Positions 29,186 to 40,201 are shown, counted from the first letter of the stretch. The stretch: DNA of 64,000 nucleotides from Actinomadura mexicana (GCF_900188105.1 NZ_FZNP01000023.1:1-64000), one strand, 5' to 3'. Made by a program: numbers and translations. Notes: generated by a model not told the origin, from the letters alone.

Positions 29186-29212
29186 GTATGGGGTATAAAT
29201 ACCACCCGGTAT
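29186..29212. promoter_or_regulatory. GGTAT/ATACC repeat array upstream of the LC7 operon
   Basis: GGTAT (29192-29196), ATACC (29199-29203) and GGTAT (29208-29212) alternate, making two overlapping inverted repeats with 2-bp and 4-bp centres in an unusually A/T-rich stretch. It lies about 100 bp before the LC7-A start and about 190 bp from the divergent epimerase. An operator is likely; the binding protein is unknown. Confidence 0.4.
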
Positions 29213-29397
29213 GACGGGCGGTCAGGATCGGTGTGAGGCACCGACCCCCGGAATCGGTTTCCACCGCGCCGCCGATTGAGGCGTCCGCAACCGCGTCAGT
29301 TCGCGCCGGACCTCGCCGGCACGGCGGCGGAGGCGGCTCTTTACGCTGTGAGCGTGCAGTCGTTCCGTACAGAACGTACAGAGGGCAGAGTTCTCCC

Positions 29398-30384
29398 ATG
29401 CGGCTTCTGATGCTGGGCGGGACGGAGTTCGTCGGACGGGCCATCACCGAGGAGGCTCTTGCCCGCGGCTGGGACGTCACGGTCTTCCACAGGGGGCGCC
29501 ATGAGCCGCCCCAGGGAGTCGGGTCGTTGCACGGCGACCGCACCGCAGAGGGCGGTCTCGAAGCGCTTGAGGACGGGGAGTGGGACGCCGTCGTCGACAC
29601 CTGGTCCGGCGCACCGTCCGTCGTCCGAGAAACAGCGCGCCTGCTCGACGGACGTGTCGCACGGTACGTCTACATCTCCAGCCGCTCGGTGTACCGGTAC
29701 CCAGAACCGGCCGGGCTCGGCGAAGCAGCCGAGGTGGTGGACGGCTCCCCGGATGACGGGGATGTCGACTACGCGGCGGCGAAGCGCGGCGGAGAACTGG
29801 CGGCACTCGGCGTGTACGGGGACGACGCCCTCCTGGTGCGGGCGGGCCTCATCCTGGGCCCGTACGAGAACATCGGGCGGCTGCCCTGGTGGCTGTCACG
29901 CATGGCGCGGGGCGGCGACGTCCTGGCGCCGGGCCCGCGCGACGCCGGCCTCCAGTACATCGACGTGCGGGACCTCGCCCTCTGGACCCTGGACGCGGTC
30001 GAGCACGGGCTCGGCGGACCCTACGACCTGGTCAGCCCACCCGACCACACGACGATGGGCGAGCTGCTCCAAGCCTGCGTCGACGTGACGGGGTCGAGCG
30101 CGCACCTCGTATGGACGGCCCCGGAAACGATCCTGGAAGCGGGCATCGAGCCGTGGACCGACCTTCCCGCTTGGCTCCCGCCTGGCGAGGCGTACGACAC
30201 CCTGCACCGGGGCAACGTCGGGAAGGCTCTCTCCGCGGGGCTGCGTTGCAGGCCCGTCCAGGAGACGGTCGCGGACACCTGGGCCTGGCTCCGGTCGATG
30301 GGCGGCACCGCTCCGCAGCGTCCCGACCGTCCCGTGCTCGGCCTGACGCCCGAGAAGGAGGACGAGGTCCTGGGCGCCCGCTGA
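29398..30384 (+). CDS. NAD-dependent epimerase/dehydratase family (extended SDR)
   Basis: A 328-residue extended short-chain dehydrogenase. The N-terminal LMLGGTEFVGRAITEEALARG is the Rossmann nucleotide motif (GGTxFxG variant), YISSRSVY holds the catalytic Ser, and VDYAAAKRGGE gives the YxxxK pair. The region YIDVRDLALWTLDAVEHGLGG is typical of the substrate side of nucleoside-diphosphate-sugar epimerases. The substrate cannot be assigned. The ATG at 29398 begins directly at the Rossmann strand; the ribosome binding site is weak (GAGGGCAGAG). It stands 75 bp before the phosphatase gene, possibly in one transcript. Confidence 0.86.
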   Translation: MRLLMLGGTEFVGRAITEEALARGWDVTVFHRGRHEPPQGVGSLHGDRTAEGGLEALEDGEWDAVVDTWSGAPSVVRETARLLDGRVARYVYISSRSVYRYPEPAGLGEAAEVVDGSPDDGDVDYAAAKRGGELAALGVYGDDALLVRAGLILGPYENIGRLPWWLSRMARGGDVLAPGPRDAGLQYIDVRDLALWTLDAVEHGLGGPYDLVSPPDHTTMGELLQACVDVTGSSAHLVWTAPETILEAGIEPWTDLPAWLPPGEAYDTLHRGNVGKALSAGLRCRPVQETVADTWAWLRSMGGTAPQRPDRPVLGLTPEKEDEVLGAR

Positions 30385-30459
30385 CCTCCGGCGGTGGCCC
30401 GGCCGCCTCACCACCTCGCGGTGGACACATAGGGCGCCCGTCCGCTAGAGAGGCGTTCT

Positions 30460-32085
30460 ATGACCGCTTTGGTACTCGGCCCCCACCTCCGGCACGTGAG
30501 TCACCGCACCGCGACGATCTGGGTGGAGACCGATCGTCCGTGCGAGGTCAGGGTCGTCAACCGGGAGCAGGGGGTGGACGCCGCCGCCCGCACCTTCACG
30601 GCGCACGGCCACCACTACGCCGTCGTCGAGCTCGACGGGCTCGCGCCGGGGGCGCGGATCCCGTACGAGGTGGTGGCGGACGGCGAGACCGTCTGGCCCG
30701 AGGCCGGCGCCGGGTTCCCCCCGTCCCATATCAGGACCCTGCGCGAGCACGGCGGGCTGCGCATCTCCTTCGGTTCCTGCCGCCGCTCGCCCGGCACCGT
30801 GGAGGAGTACGGGCACGACGCCCTCACCGCGTTCGCCGACAGGCTCCGGACCGGCGGGGAGGACGCCGTCTGGCCGGACGTCCTGCTCATGGTCGGCGAC
30901 CAGGTGTACGCCGACGAGCTGACCCCCCAGATGCGCGAGTTCATCAGCGGCCGCCGCGCCCCGGGCTCGCCGCCGGACGGCGAGGTCGCCGACTACGAGG
31001 ACTACACCCAGCTCTACAAGCTCGCCTGGCACGACGACCCGTCCGTCCGGTGGCTGCTGTCCACCGTCCCCACCTTCACGATCTTCGACGACCATGACAT
31101 CCGCGACGACTGGAACACCTCCTACACCTGGCGCCGGGAGATGTGGGCCCAGCCCTGGTGGAAGGCGCGCATCACAGGCGGCATCGGGTCGTACTGGATC
31201 TACCAGCACCTCGGGAACATGTCGCCCGAGGACCGGGCGTCCGATTCCGTCTTCGAGGCCGTCCGGGCGGCCTCCGACGCGACCGGCGACGCGGGCGCCG
31301 TCCTGGACGCGTTCGCCGAGAAGGCCGACAAGCACCCCGAGACCATGCGCTGGAGCTACGCCCACGACTGGGCCGGCACACGCCTGATCGTCGTCGACAG
31401 CCGGTGCTCCCGCCTGCTCACGGCCGACCGGCGCGGCATGCTCGACGACGAGGAGTTCGACTGGCTGGACGGTCAGTGCCAGGGCGGCATGGACCACCTG
31501 CTCATCGCCAGCTCGCTCCCCTACCTGCTGCCCATGGCGATCCACCACGCCGAGTCGTGGAACGAGGCCGTCGCCGAGGGCGCGTGGGGCAGGCGCGGGG
31601 CGGCGGTCGGCGAGAAGATCCGCCAGGCCGCCGACCTGGAGCACTGGGCCGCGTTCGAACGGTCGTTCCGCGCCGTCGCCGCCGGCGTCGTCGCCGTCGG
31701 GCGCGGGGAGCGCGGCCCGGCGCCGGCGAGCATCTCGTTCCTGTCCGGCGACATCCACTACTCCTACCTGGCGCGGATCACCGCTCCCGCCACCCGGTCG
31801 AAGATCACCCAGATCGTCTGCTCGCCGCTGCGCAACCCGCTGGAGGGCAAGTTCCGGTGGGCGAACCGCATCGCCTACTCGCGGGCCGCCGGCCGGCCGT
31901 TCCGCGTCCTGGCGAAGCTGGCGAAGGTGCCCGCCCCGCCGATCCGGTGGCGGATGACGAACGGCCCCTGGTTCGACAACGCCATCGCCACCGTCGAACT
32001 GTCCGGACGCGACTGCGGCGTGCGGTGGGAGACGCCGGGGAGCAGCGGCACGATGTCCGAGATGGGACGCGCCGGGATCACGTGA
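30460..32085 (+). CDS. PhoD-like alkaline phosphatase D family protein
   Basis: A 541-residue metallophosphatase. An N-terminal fibronectin-like strand domain (HRTATIWVETDRPCEVRVV) is followed by the catalytic domain with metal-ligand motifs MVGDQVYADE, IFDDHDIRDDW and SFLSGDIHYSY. No signal peptide or twin-arginine motif is seen, unlike secreted PhoD proteins, so it is probably cytosolic. This fits the large group of actinobacterial PhoD-like proteins whose substrates are unknown. The ATG at 30460 is the natural start. It is downstream of the epimerase and 77 bp upstream of the fused sigma factor. Confidence 0.88.
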   Translation: MTALVLGPHLRHVSHRTATIWVETDRPCEVRVVNREQGVDAAARTFTAHGHHYAVVELDGLAPGARIPYEVVADGETVWPEAGAGFPPSHIRTLREHGGLRISFGSCRRSPGTVEEYGHDALTAFADRLRTGGEDAVWPDVLLMVGDQVYADELTPQMREFISGRRAPGSPPDGEVADYEDYTQLYKLAWHDDPSVRWLLSTVPTFTIFDDHDIRDDWNTSYTWRREMWAQPWWKARITGGIGSYWIYQHLGNMSPEDRASDSVFEAVRAASDATGDAGAVLDAFAEKADKHPETMRWSYAHDWAGTRLIVVDSRCSRLLTADRRGMLDDEEFDWLDGQCQGGMDHLLIASSLPYLLPMAIHHAESWNEAVAEGAWGRRGAAVGEKIRQAADLEHWAAFERSFRAVAAGVVAVGRGERGPAPASISFLSGDIHYSYLARITAPATRSKITQIVCSPLRNPLEGKFRWANRIAYSRAAGRPFRVLAKLAKVPAPPIRWRMTNGPWFDNAIATVELSGRDCGVRWETPGSSGTMSEMGRAGIT

Positions 32086-32162
32086 CGGGCGGGTCGGCTC
32101 GCGCGGATGTCTGTGACCGAACCGAGCGACAACCGGTGGTCGGTCGGTCACAATGAGCAAAC

Positions 32163-33521
<1,359 letters not shown>

Positions 33522-33839
33522 AGCACCGCACACGGTCACGGCCGTCATCCGGGGTTGAAGCGAGGGTCGCGGGCACGCATCGACTGAACCCGCCATCTGA
33601 TTCTTCCCGTAAAGATCCATCGGAAGGGCCGGACGGAGCCTAAAGGGCTGGTAGCGTCCGCCGCGGCTCCGAATCCTTGTTACCGAGGAGTCGCCAACCG
33701 GCGGCTTGCCATGAAAGAGTGGCGAATCGCCGTAACGGCCTACCGGGCAGACGGGCTTCACTACGCTATATGCGCCCGGTGTCGCTACGCCGAAAATGGG
33801 CACGCTGTGAGCTCCCGTGTTGAGGAAGGACGGTGCCGC
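33522..33839. other. Intergenic region before the NYN gene
   Basis: This stretch contains no supported gene. It is A/T-richer than its neighbours around 33585-33620 and 33670-33720. An ATG at 33711 is in frame with the NYN gene and could extend it by 43 residues (with a C-x-x-C), but it has only a weak ribosome binding site. Confidence 0.4.
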
Positions 33840-35213
33840 ATGGATCGCTGCGCGCTGTTCGTGGACGCCGGCTACCTGCTGGCGGACGGTGCCATGGCGG
33901 TACACGGCACGCGCCATCGCGAGACCGTCTCGTGGGATTTCGGCGGCCTCCTGCAACTCCTCGGCAACCTCGCCAGGGAACGCACCGGCATGCCGTTGCT
34001 GCGCTGCTACTGGTACGAGGCGACGGTCGAGGGGCGCCGCAACCCCGAGCACGACGCGCTGGCCGACCTGCCCGGCCTCAAGCTGCGGCTCGGCCGGATC
34101 CGTCCCGGCCGCCGCGAGGGCGTCGACACCGAGATCCACCGCGACCTGATGGCCCTGGCCCGCAACGCCGCGCTCGCCGACGCCGTCCTGGTCAGCGGCG
34201 ACGAGGACCTCGCCCAGGTCGTCGCGGACGCCCAGGACCTCGGCGTCCGCGTCACGGTCGTGCACGTCGCCGTCGACGGCAACTGGACGATCTCCCGGGT
34301 GCTGCGCCAGGAGTGCGACGACCTCATCGAGATCGGCTCCGGCCACCTGCGCCCCTACGTCAACCTGCTCGCCGGGGTCGACGGCGGCTCCTCGCTCGGG
34401 ACGAGCCCGCTGTCCAACGGGCACGGCGCCACGAACGGGCACGGCGCCTCACTCGGCCCGCTCCAGAGCACCTCGACCAACGGGCCGCCGCCCGCGTCCC
34501 CGCTGAGCATCCCGCCCGCGTCCCCGTCCCCGTCCCCGGCCGTCCGCGACCTCGGCCCGGCCATGACCGGCGGGCTGGGCGGCGGATCCCTGCCCACCGG
34601 TGGCCCCGGCCCTGGCACCGGCCCCATGCCGCTGCCCGGCGGCACGGGAGGCGGTCACTCCGGATCGCCCTACGGCACCGGCGGGCTGCCGCTCCCGCCG
34701 CACCCCGCCCCGGCCGCCGGGCCGTCCTCGACGCAGGCCCCGTCCCCGCCCGCGCCGCCGCCGACCCCCAGCCCGCAGTACACCTCCTCCCCCAGCAGCC
34801 CGCAGTACACCTCCTCCCCCGGTTCGCAGTACACCTCCTCCCCCATCCCGGCGCCCTCCCCGCCGCCTCCCCCGCAGACCGTCCAGCCGCAGGCGGCGCC
34901 GTCCGGCGGCCAGCACGGTCCCTACACCGGCCCGCAGCAGATCTCCCCCCTCCCGGTGCAGCAGACGCCGACTCTCTCGGACGCCGTCAAGGCCGCCCAC
35001 CAGGAGGGCCAGGACTTCGGCGAGTCCGTCGCACGCGACGCCCCCGCGCTGTGGCTGGAGGCCGTCCTCGCCCGCAAGCCGCGCATGCCGTCCGACCTGG
35101 AGGCACGGCTCCTGCAGGGCTCCTCGCTGCCCATAGACTTCCTCCTGCACGACGAGGTCCGCCACGCCCTGCGCCGTGGCTTCTGGGACGCGCTCGAACG
35201 TTCACGCAGGTGA
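33840..35213 (+). CDS. NYN-domain (PIN-like) putative ribonuclease with disordered Pro-rich insert
   Basis: A 457-residue protein. Residues 1-165 form a NYN domain of the PIN-nuclease fold, with acidic residues in LFVDAGYLLADG, VDTEIHRDLMALA and VLVSGDEDLAQVV at the expected metal-binding positions. About residues 190-370 are low complexity (Pro, Ser, Gly) with three QYTSSP repeats. The last 80 residues are a conserved-looking helical domain (FLLHDEVRHALRRGFWDALE) likely to bind a partner or nucleic acid. The ATG at 33840 has GAGGAAGGA upstream and starts right at the NYN strand. RNA cleavage is inferred from the fold. Confidence 0.83.
   Translation: MDRCALFVDAGYLLADGAMAVHGTRHRETVSWDFGGLLQLLGNLARERTGMPLLRCYWYEATVEGRRNPEHDALADLPGLKLRLGRIRPGRREGVDTEIHRDLMALARNAALADAVLVSGDEDLAQVVADAQDLGVRVTVVHVAVDGNWTISRVLRQECDDLIEIGSGHLRPYVNLLAGVDGGSSLGTSPLSNGHGATNGHGASLGPLQSTSTNGPPPASPLSIPPASPSPSPAVRDLGPAMTGGLGGGSLPTGGPGPGTGPMPLPGGTGGGHSGSPYGTGGLPLPPHPAPAAGPSSTQAPSPPAPPPTPSPQYTSSPSSPQYTSSPGSQYTSSPIPAPSPPPPPQTVQPQAAPSGGQHGPYTGPQQISPLPVQQTPTLSDAVKAAHQEGQDFGESVARDAPALWLEAVLARKPRMPSDLEARLLQGSSLPIDFLLHDEVRHALRRGFWDALERSRR
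34776..34854. repeat. QYTSSP-coding repeat in the NYN gene
   Basis: The 18-bp unit CAGTACACCTCCTCCCCC occurs three times in frame with short spacers, inside the disordered insert. Near-identical DNA indicates recent expansion. Confidence 0.8.
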
Positions 35214-35299
35214 CCTGACGTCCAGTCATTAGCACCGGTATTCCACGATCATCATCGATTCGCCCGCTTCGGCCGGGCGGTGCCGGGTAGCGTTGAACC

Positions 35300-35947
35300 G
35301 TGACGCATGTGACGGAAGACGATCTCGACGACCTGGAGTTCGACACCCTGCGCACCGGCGATCACATCTCGGCGGCCCGCAGGCTGTCCGAGCTGGCCGA
35401 GTCGGTGTCCGGCGGGGTGTCACGCGCCAACGTCCTGCTGCGCGCCGGCGAGCAGTGGCAGCACGCCGGCGACCACGCCAGGGCCGCCGAGCTGTACCGC
35501 AGGGCCATGGACGACGGCGGCGAGACCTACGGCGATCCGCGCGCCTACCTCGCCGACGCGCTCTTCGAACTCGGCCGCGGGGACGAGGCCCGCGCCCTGG
35601 TCGACCAGATCCGCGCCGACAAGCCGCGCGACCCCGAGGTGTACCGCGCCGTGGCCGAGGTGCTCTACGCCCAGGGCGACGCCACCGGCGCCCACGAATG
35701 GGCCACCAGCGGCGCCGACGTCGTCCTGGCCCTGCGCGACCGTGCCGTGGGCACCGGCATGGGCGGCGGCCCCGACGAGGCCCCCACCCCGGACGCCGAC
35801 TCCCTCACTCCGGGCTTGGACGACGTCGCCCTGGCCGAGGACAGCCTTGAGGCCCTCCTCCGCCTCCGCTACCGAGCCCGCATAGACCTGGGCCGAAACG
35901 AAGACGACTACGACGCCCTCCTCGACGACCTCCTGAAGAACTCCTGA
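35300..35947 (+). CDS. TPR-like helical repeat protein
   Basis: A 215-residue soluble protein. Residues about 20-120 show tetratricopeptide-type helix pairs (RANVLLRAGEQWQHAGDHAR, AELYRRAMDDGG, AYLADALFELGRGDEARALV, VYRAVAEVLYAQGD). The C-terminus is acidic and ends RNEDDYDALLDDLLKN. Such proteins act as scaffolds; the partner is not evident, although the NYN protein encoded 86 bp upstream on the same strand is a candidate. The GTG at 35300 is the likely start (family-like acidic N-terminus). No signal peptide. A stable hairpin follows immediately after the stop. Confidence 0.72.
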   Translation: MTHVTEDDLDDLEFDTLRTGDHISAARRLSELAESVSGGVSRANVLLRAGEQWQHAGDHARAAELYRRAMDDGGETYGDPRAYLADALFELGRGDEARALVDQIRADKPRDPEVYRAVAEVLYAQGDATGAHEWATSGADVVLALRDRAVGTGMGGGPDEAPTPDADSLTPGLDDVALAEDSLEALLRLRYRARIDLGRNEDDYDALLDDLLKNS

Positions 35948-35949
35948 TC

Positions 35950-35974
35950 TCCCAGGGGGTCGCCCCCCCTGGGA
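35950..35974. terminator. Hairpin terminator after the TPR gene
   Basis: TCCCAGGGGG pairs with the CCCCCTGGGA part of the facing arm around TCGCC, 3 bp after the stop and 9 bp before the stop of the convergent hydrolase-like gene; likely bidirectional. Confidence 0.75.
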
Positions 35975-35982
35975 TGACACGC

Positions 35983-36507
35983 CTACAGCCGGGCTATGAG
36001 TTCGCTCAGGGCCTGGGCGGCGGCGGTGGGGGGCTCGTGTTCGGTTATGGGCCAGCCGCGCAGGTGCGCTTCTCTGACGGCCTGATCGTGCTTGGGGGAG
36101 GCGGAGCGGTCCGAATGGGTGCGGAGGTAGCCGCAGGGCGCCTCCGGCCAATCTGGGGCCGTGGGGAGGTCCTCCTGCGGGGCGTCATGGTCGTGCCGGG
36201 CCGGGCGGGGGAGATCGGCGTCGACGAAGACGTAGCCGCCTACGGGACGGTGGGCGGCGCGCTGGGCCAGGCCGACGCCGGGCAGCAGGGGGCCGGCGGC
36301 GCCGTGGGCCACGAGGACCAGCGGGGGGACGGGGTCGGTCGCGGTGATGGTGAGCGAGACGCGGGCGATGTAGCGGGGGCCGGCGTCGTCCGGGACGTCC
36401 GGTGCCACGACGTCCAGGCCGTACGAGCGGAGCATCTCGGGCAGGTCGCCCCAGGAGGCCGCGGTGGCGGTGGGGGCGTGCAGCAGGACGACGGTTCCGG
36501 GTGTCAC
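35983..36507 (-). CDS. Alpha/beta-hydrolase-like protein
   Basis: A 174-residue protein beginning GTVVLLHAPTATAASWGDLP, a strand-loop like the oxyanion region of alpha/beta hydrolases, and continuing with LVLVAHGAAGPLLPGVG in place of the usual G-x-S-x-G nucleophile elbow. The Ser is replaced by Ala/Gly, so catalysis by the normal mechanism is doubtful, and the protein is shorter than typical hydrolases (about 250). The start is uncertain: GTG 36507 is used; GTG 36522 is another option. It is divergent from pyrE. Confidence 0.6.
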   Translation of the reverse strand: MTPGTVVLLHAPTATAASWGDLPEMLRSYGLDVVAPDVPDDAGPRYIARVSLTITATDPVPPLVLVAHGAAGPLLPGVGLAQRAAHRPVGGYVFVDADLPRPARHDHDAPQEDLPTAPDWPEAPCGYLRTHSDRSASPKHDQAVREAHLRGWPITEHEPPTAAAQALSELIARL

Positions 36508-36565
36508 CCCGCGAACGTACACGGCGGCGGCGGAGCGCGTACGCAGGGTGAATAGGGTTCTGCTC

Positions 36566-37102
36566 GTGAGCGATCGTAATGAACTGCTGCAGAAGATCAA
36601 GGACCGGGCCGTGGTGCACGGGGACTTCGTGCTCTCCTCGGGCAAGCGGGCGTCCTGGTACGTAGACCTCCGCCGGGTGACGCTGGACGGGGCCGCGGCC
36701 CCGCTGGTGGGGCGGGTCATGCTGGACGAGACCGCCGACCTCGACTACGAGGCCGTGGGCGGCCTCACGCTCGGGGCGGATCCGGTGGCCGCCGCGATGC
36801 TGCACGCGGCGGCGGCGCGCGGGCGAGTGCTGGACGCGTTCGTCGTCCGCAAGGCGGGCAAGGCCCACGGGCTGCAGCGCCGGATCGAGGGGCCGGACGT
36901 GGCGGGCCGCCGCGTCCTCGCGGTGGAGGACACCTCGACCACCGGCGGCTCCGTGCTCACGGCGGTGGAGGCGCTCCGCGAGGCCGGGGCCGAGGTGGTG
37001 GCGGTCGCGACGATCCTGGAGCGCGGCGCGGCCGGCCGGATCGCCGGGGAGGGCCTGGAGTACCGGCACCCCTACGAGGTCGCCGACCTCGGTCTCGGTT
37101 AG
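36566..37102 (+). CDS. pyrE: Orotate phosphoribosyltransferase
   Basis: A 178-residue enzyme that joins orotate to PRPP, giving OMP in pyrimidine synthesis. The PRPP-binding signature is VLAVEDTSTTGGSVLTAVEA (about residues 115-134), the flexible loop RKAGKAHGLQRRIEG carries the catalytic Lys/His residues, and FVLSSGKRASWYVDLRRV is the N-terminal orotate-binding part. The GTG at 36566 gives the standard length; an in-frame GTG 18 bp upstream is less likely. The stop overlaps the convergent membrane-protein stop by 4 bp. It is separate from other pyr genes, as in mycobacteria. Confidence 0.95.
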   Translation: MSDRNELLQKIKDRAVVHGDFVLSSGKRASWYVDLRRVTLDGAAAPLVGRVMLDETADLDYEAVGGLTLGADPVAAAMLHAAAARGRVLDAFVVRKAGKAHGLQRRIEGPDVAGRRVLAVEDTSTTGGSVLTAVEALREAGAEVVAVATILERGAAGRIAGEGLEYRHPYEVADLGLG

Positions 37103-37563
37103 CGGGCCTTGACGAGCCACTGGGCGCGCTGGCCGTTCGGCTCGCGCGGCTGGACCCTGCCGTAGATCGCGACCTGCAGGGAGCCGCCGTTGAGGGCGAC
37201 GACCTGCAGGGGCGCCTCCTTGAACTGGAGGGTGTCGCCGGTGTTGAGCGTGCTGTTGGCGAGCACCTTGCCACCGGCGTCGGCGACGCGGACGACGACG
37301 GTCGTCGGCTGGCCGGTCACCCGGATGACCAGGGGGAGCGGCGCCGCCGGCGACGTCGTGGTCTCGTTGCTGCTCGGCGTCGTGCGCCCGCCGCCACCCG
37401 CCGGCGGGGCCCCCGTCGCCGGGCCCTTCTTGTCGGGCTCGCTCATGATCGCGTTGACCAGGGCCATGCCCCCGACGATGAGCAGGGCCAAGGCCGCCAT
37501 CACGGCCAAGGCCGCGATGACTATGCGCGCGAGACCCCTAGGGTCCGACCGGTGACGTCCCAC
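37099..37563 (-). CDS. Membrane-anchored protein with RodZ-type (DUF4115-like) beta domain
   Basis: A 154-residue protein. A transmembrane helix (IVIAALAVMAALALLIVGG, about residues 14-33) is followed by a Gly/Thr/Ser-rich linker and an outside beta domain (VIRVTGQPTTVVVRVADAGG, LNTGDTLQF, LQVVALNGGSLQVAIYG) that resembles the C-terminal DUF4115 domain of RodZ. No cytosolic HTH of RodZ is present, so it is not RodZ itself. A role at the cell envelope is inferred from topology only. It lies between pyrE (convergent) and the DedA gene, 9 bp after the latter's start-proximal neighbour. Confidence 0.65.
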   Translation of the reverse strand: MGRHRSDPRGLARIVIAALAVMAALALLIVGGMALVNAIMSEPDKKGPATGAPPAGGGGRTTPSSNETTTSPAAPLPLVIRVTGQPTTVVVRVADAGGKVLANSTLNTGDTLQFKEAPLQVVALNGGSLQVAIYGRVQPREPNGQRAQWLVKAR

Positions 37564-37572
37564 ATGGGGAGG

Positions 37573-38298
37573 TTAGCGATAACTGTCACCGCTGAGCGAC
37601 GGACGGGACTCTTCCGGACCATTCTTATTCGGACCGTGGTCCGCTTTGCGCCCCTTCAGGACCTCCCGAATGATCGGAATGACCGAGAGAACCAGGATGA
37701 CCGCAACGCCCGGGAGGATGTATTTCTCAACGTCGGGCACTTCGGACCCGAGGAAGTGGCCGAGGAGGAACAGCGCGTCCGTCCAGACGATGCCGCCGAT
37801 CGCGTTCCAGACGAAGAATTTCTTCGCGTCCATGCCGAGCATCCCGGCGAGCGGGTTCAGGAACGTCCGGACGATCGGGATGAACCGGGCCAGCACCACC
37901 GCCTTCGCGGGGCCGAACCGGTTGAAGTAGTGCTCGGCCTTCTCCACCCACTCCTGCTTGAAGATGCGCGAGTCGGGCCGGTCGAAGAGCCTCCGGCCGT
38001 AGCGGGCGCCGAGGAAGTGGCCGAGCTGGGCGCCGGCGATCGCCGCCACCGGGCCGCCGACCAGCAGCCAGGGCAGCGACAGCGACTGGAACTCCTGGCC
38101 GTTGACGGTCGAGACCGCCGTGAGGATCCCCGCCGTGAACAGCAGCGAGTCGCCCGGGAGGATGCAGCCGACCAGCAGGCCGGTCTCCGCGAAGATGATG
38201 GCGAGCACGCCGATCGTCGCGAACGTACCGAAAAGCTGCAGCCACGCGGTGGGATGCAGCCACTCGGTGATGTCAAGGGGAAGGGCAGTGAGATCCAC
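37573..38298 (-). CDS. DedA/SNARE-associated family membrane protein
   Basis: A 241-residue protein with about five membrane segments. Family motifs are evident: FAETGLLVGCILPGDSLLFTAG (E/G/P-rich re-entrant loop), GHFLGARYGRRLFDRPDSRIF and VVLARFIPIVRTFLNPLAGMLGM (the F-x-R-x-x-P-x-x-R core). Members support phospholipid scrambling or polyprenyl-phosphate recycling; which applies here is not known. The GTG at 38298 gives the usual start. The gene is divergent from fba, an arrangement also seen in M. tuberculosis (Rv0364/Rv0363c). Confidence 0.92.
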   Translation of the reverse strand: MDLTALPLDITEWLHPTAWLQLFGTFATIGVLAIIFAETGLLVGCILPGDSLLFTAGILTAVSTVNGQEFQSLSLPWLLVGGPVAAIAGAQLGHFLGARYGRRLFDRPDSRIFKQEWVEKAEHYFNRFGPAKAVVLARFIPIVRTFLNPLAGMLGMDAKKFFVWNAIGGIVWTDALFLLGHFLGSEVPDVEKYILPGVAVILVLSVIPIIREVLKGRKADHGPNKNGPEESRPSLSGDSYR

Positions 38299-38467
38299 AC
38301 CGCGAGCGTACCTTTCCCCACGCTTCGATTAGGCGAGATACTGGGCGCGGACGGCATGCCCGACCCGGAAACCGCGTGACCTGGGCAGTCAACGGGTACG
38401 CGGACGTCCGGGAGCTACCGCCCGGCCGGATGCCCGGCGGCACCCTGCGTATGAAAGGACGCTGACA

Positions 38468-39490
<1,023 letters not shown>

Positions 39491-39497
39491 CGGAGCG

Positions 39498-39523
39498 GGC
39501 CGGGGGCCGCACGGCCCCCGGCC
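39498..39523 (+). terminator. Hairpin terminator after fba
   Basis: GGCCGGGGGCC pairs perfectly with GGCCCCCGGCC around GCAC, 7 bp after the stop. Confidence 0.85.
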
Positions 39524-39562
39524 ACGCCCGTTGCCTGACGAAACGCGGGTAGGCTCCGAAGC

Positions 39563-40012
39563 GTGGCACTGCCCCGCACGTACGACTCGCAGAACTGCTC
39601 GGTCGCCCGCTCGCTGGAGGTCGTGGGCGACCGCTGGACCATGCTGGTGATCCGCAGCGCGTTCCAGGGCGTGCGGCGCTTCGACGACTTCCAGGACGTC
39701 CTGGGCGTGGCCCGCAACGTCCTCACCGACCGGCTCAACCGGCTCTGCGACGAGGGCATCATGCGCCGCGTCCCGTACCAGCAGCGGCCGGAGCGGCACG
39801 AGTACCGGCTGACCCGCAAGGGCGTGGAGCTGTGGCCCGCGGTCATGACCCTGATGATGTGGGGCGACCGGCACTACGCGCCCGCCGGCCCGCCCTTGAT
39901 CATCGGGCACCGGGGCTGCGACGGCGTGCTGACCCCCACGTTCACGTGCGGCTCCTGCGGCGCGCACCTCGGCCCCGCCGACGTGGACCCCCGCCCCGGC
40001 CCCGCTGCCTGA
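39563..40012 (+). CDS. HxlR-type winged-helix regulator with C-terminal Cys motif
   Basis: A 149-residue MarR-like regulator. The signature CSVARSLEVVGDRWTMLVIR with the single N-terminal Cys, then FDDFQDVLGVARNVLTDRLN (recognition helix) and RHEYRLTRKGVEL (wing) identify the HxlR family, whose members often sense thiol-reactive compounds through that Cys. The C-terminal extension adds FTCGSCGAHL, a second Cys pair that could bind zinc. GTG start at 39563. The AhpD-like CMD protein starts 189 bp further on, an obvious possible target. Confidence 0.87.
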   Translation: MALPRTYDSQNCSVARSLEVVGDRWTMLVIRSAFQGVRRFDDFQDVLGVARNVLTDRLNRLCDEGIMRRVPYQQRPERHEYRLTRKGVELWPAVMTLMMWGDRHYAPAGPPLIIGHRGCDGVLTPTFTCGSCGAHLGPADVDPRPGPAA

Positions 40013-40201
40013 GTCGGCCGGACGTCCTCTCCGTCCGGGTGCCCCCTCGTCGGCGTCCCTTTCCGGACGCCCCGAGACGCCGCCCGCGGACTCGCGGTCC
40101 CCGCCGGGGCGGCTGTGCTTCCCGCCCTCCCTCGGTACCATCCGAGCGCAGGCGCGCACAGAGGACGGCAGGGCGCGCGGTTCGGCGCGGAGAAGGACGA
40201 G

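Noticed and set aside
34776..34854. CRISPR-like array
   Set aside because: Three short in-frame repeats with tiny spacers inside a coding region; no cas genes. No CRISPR array is present anywhere in the window.
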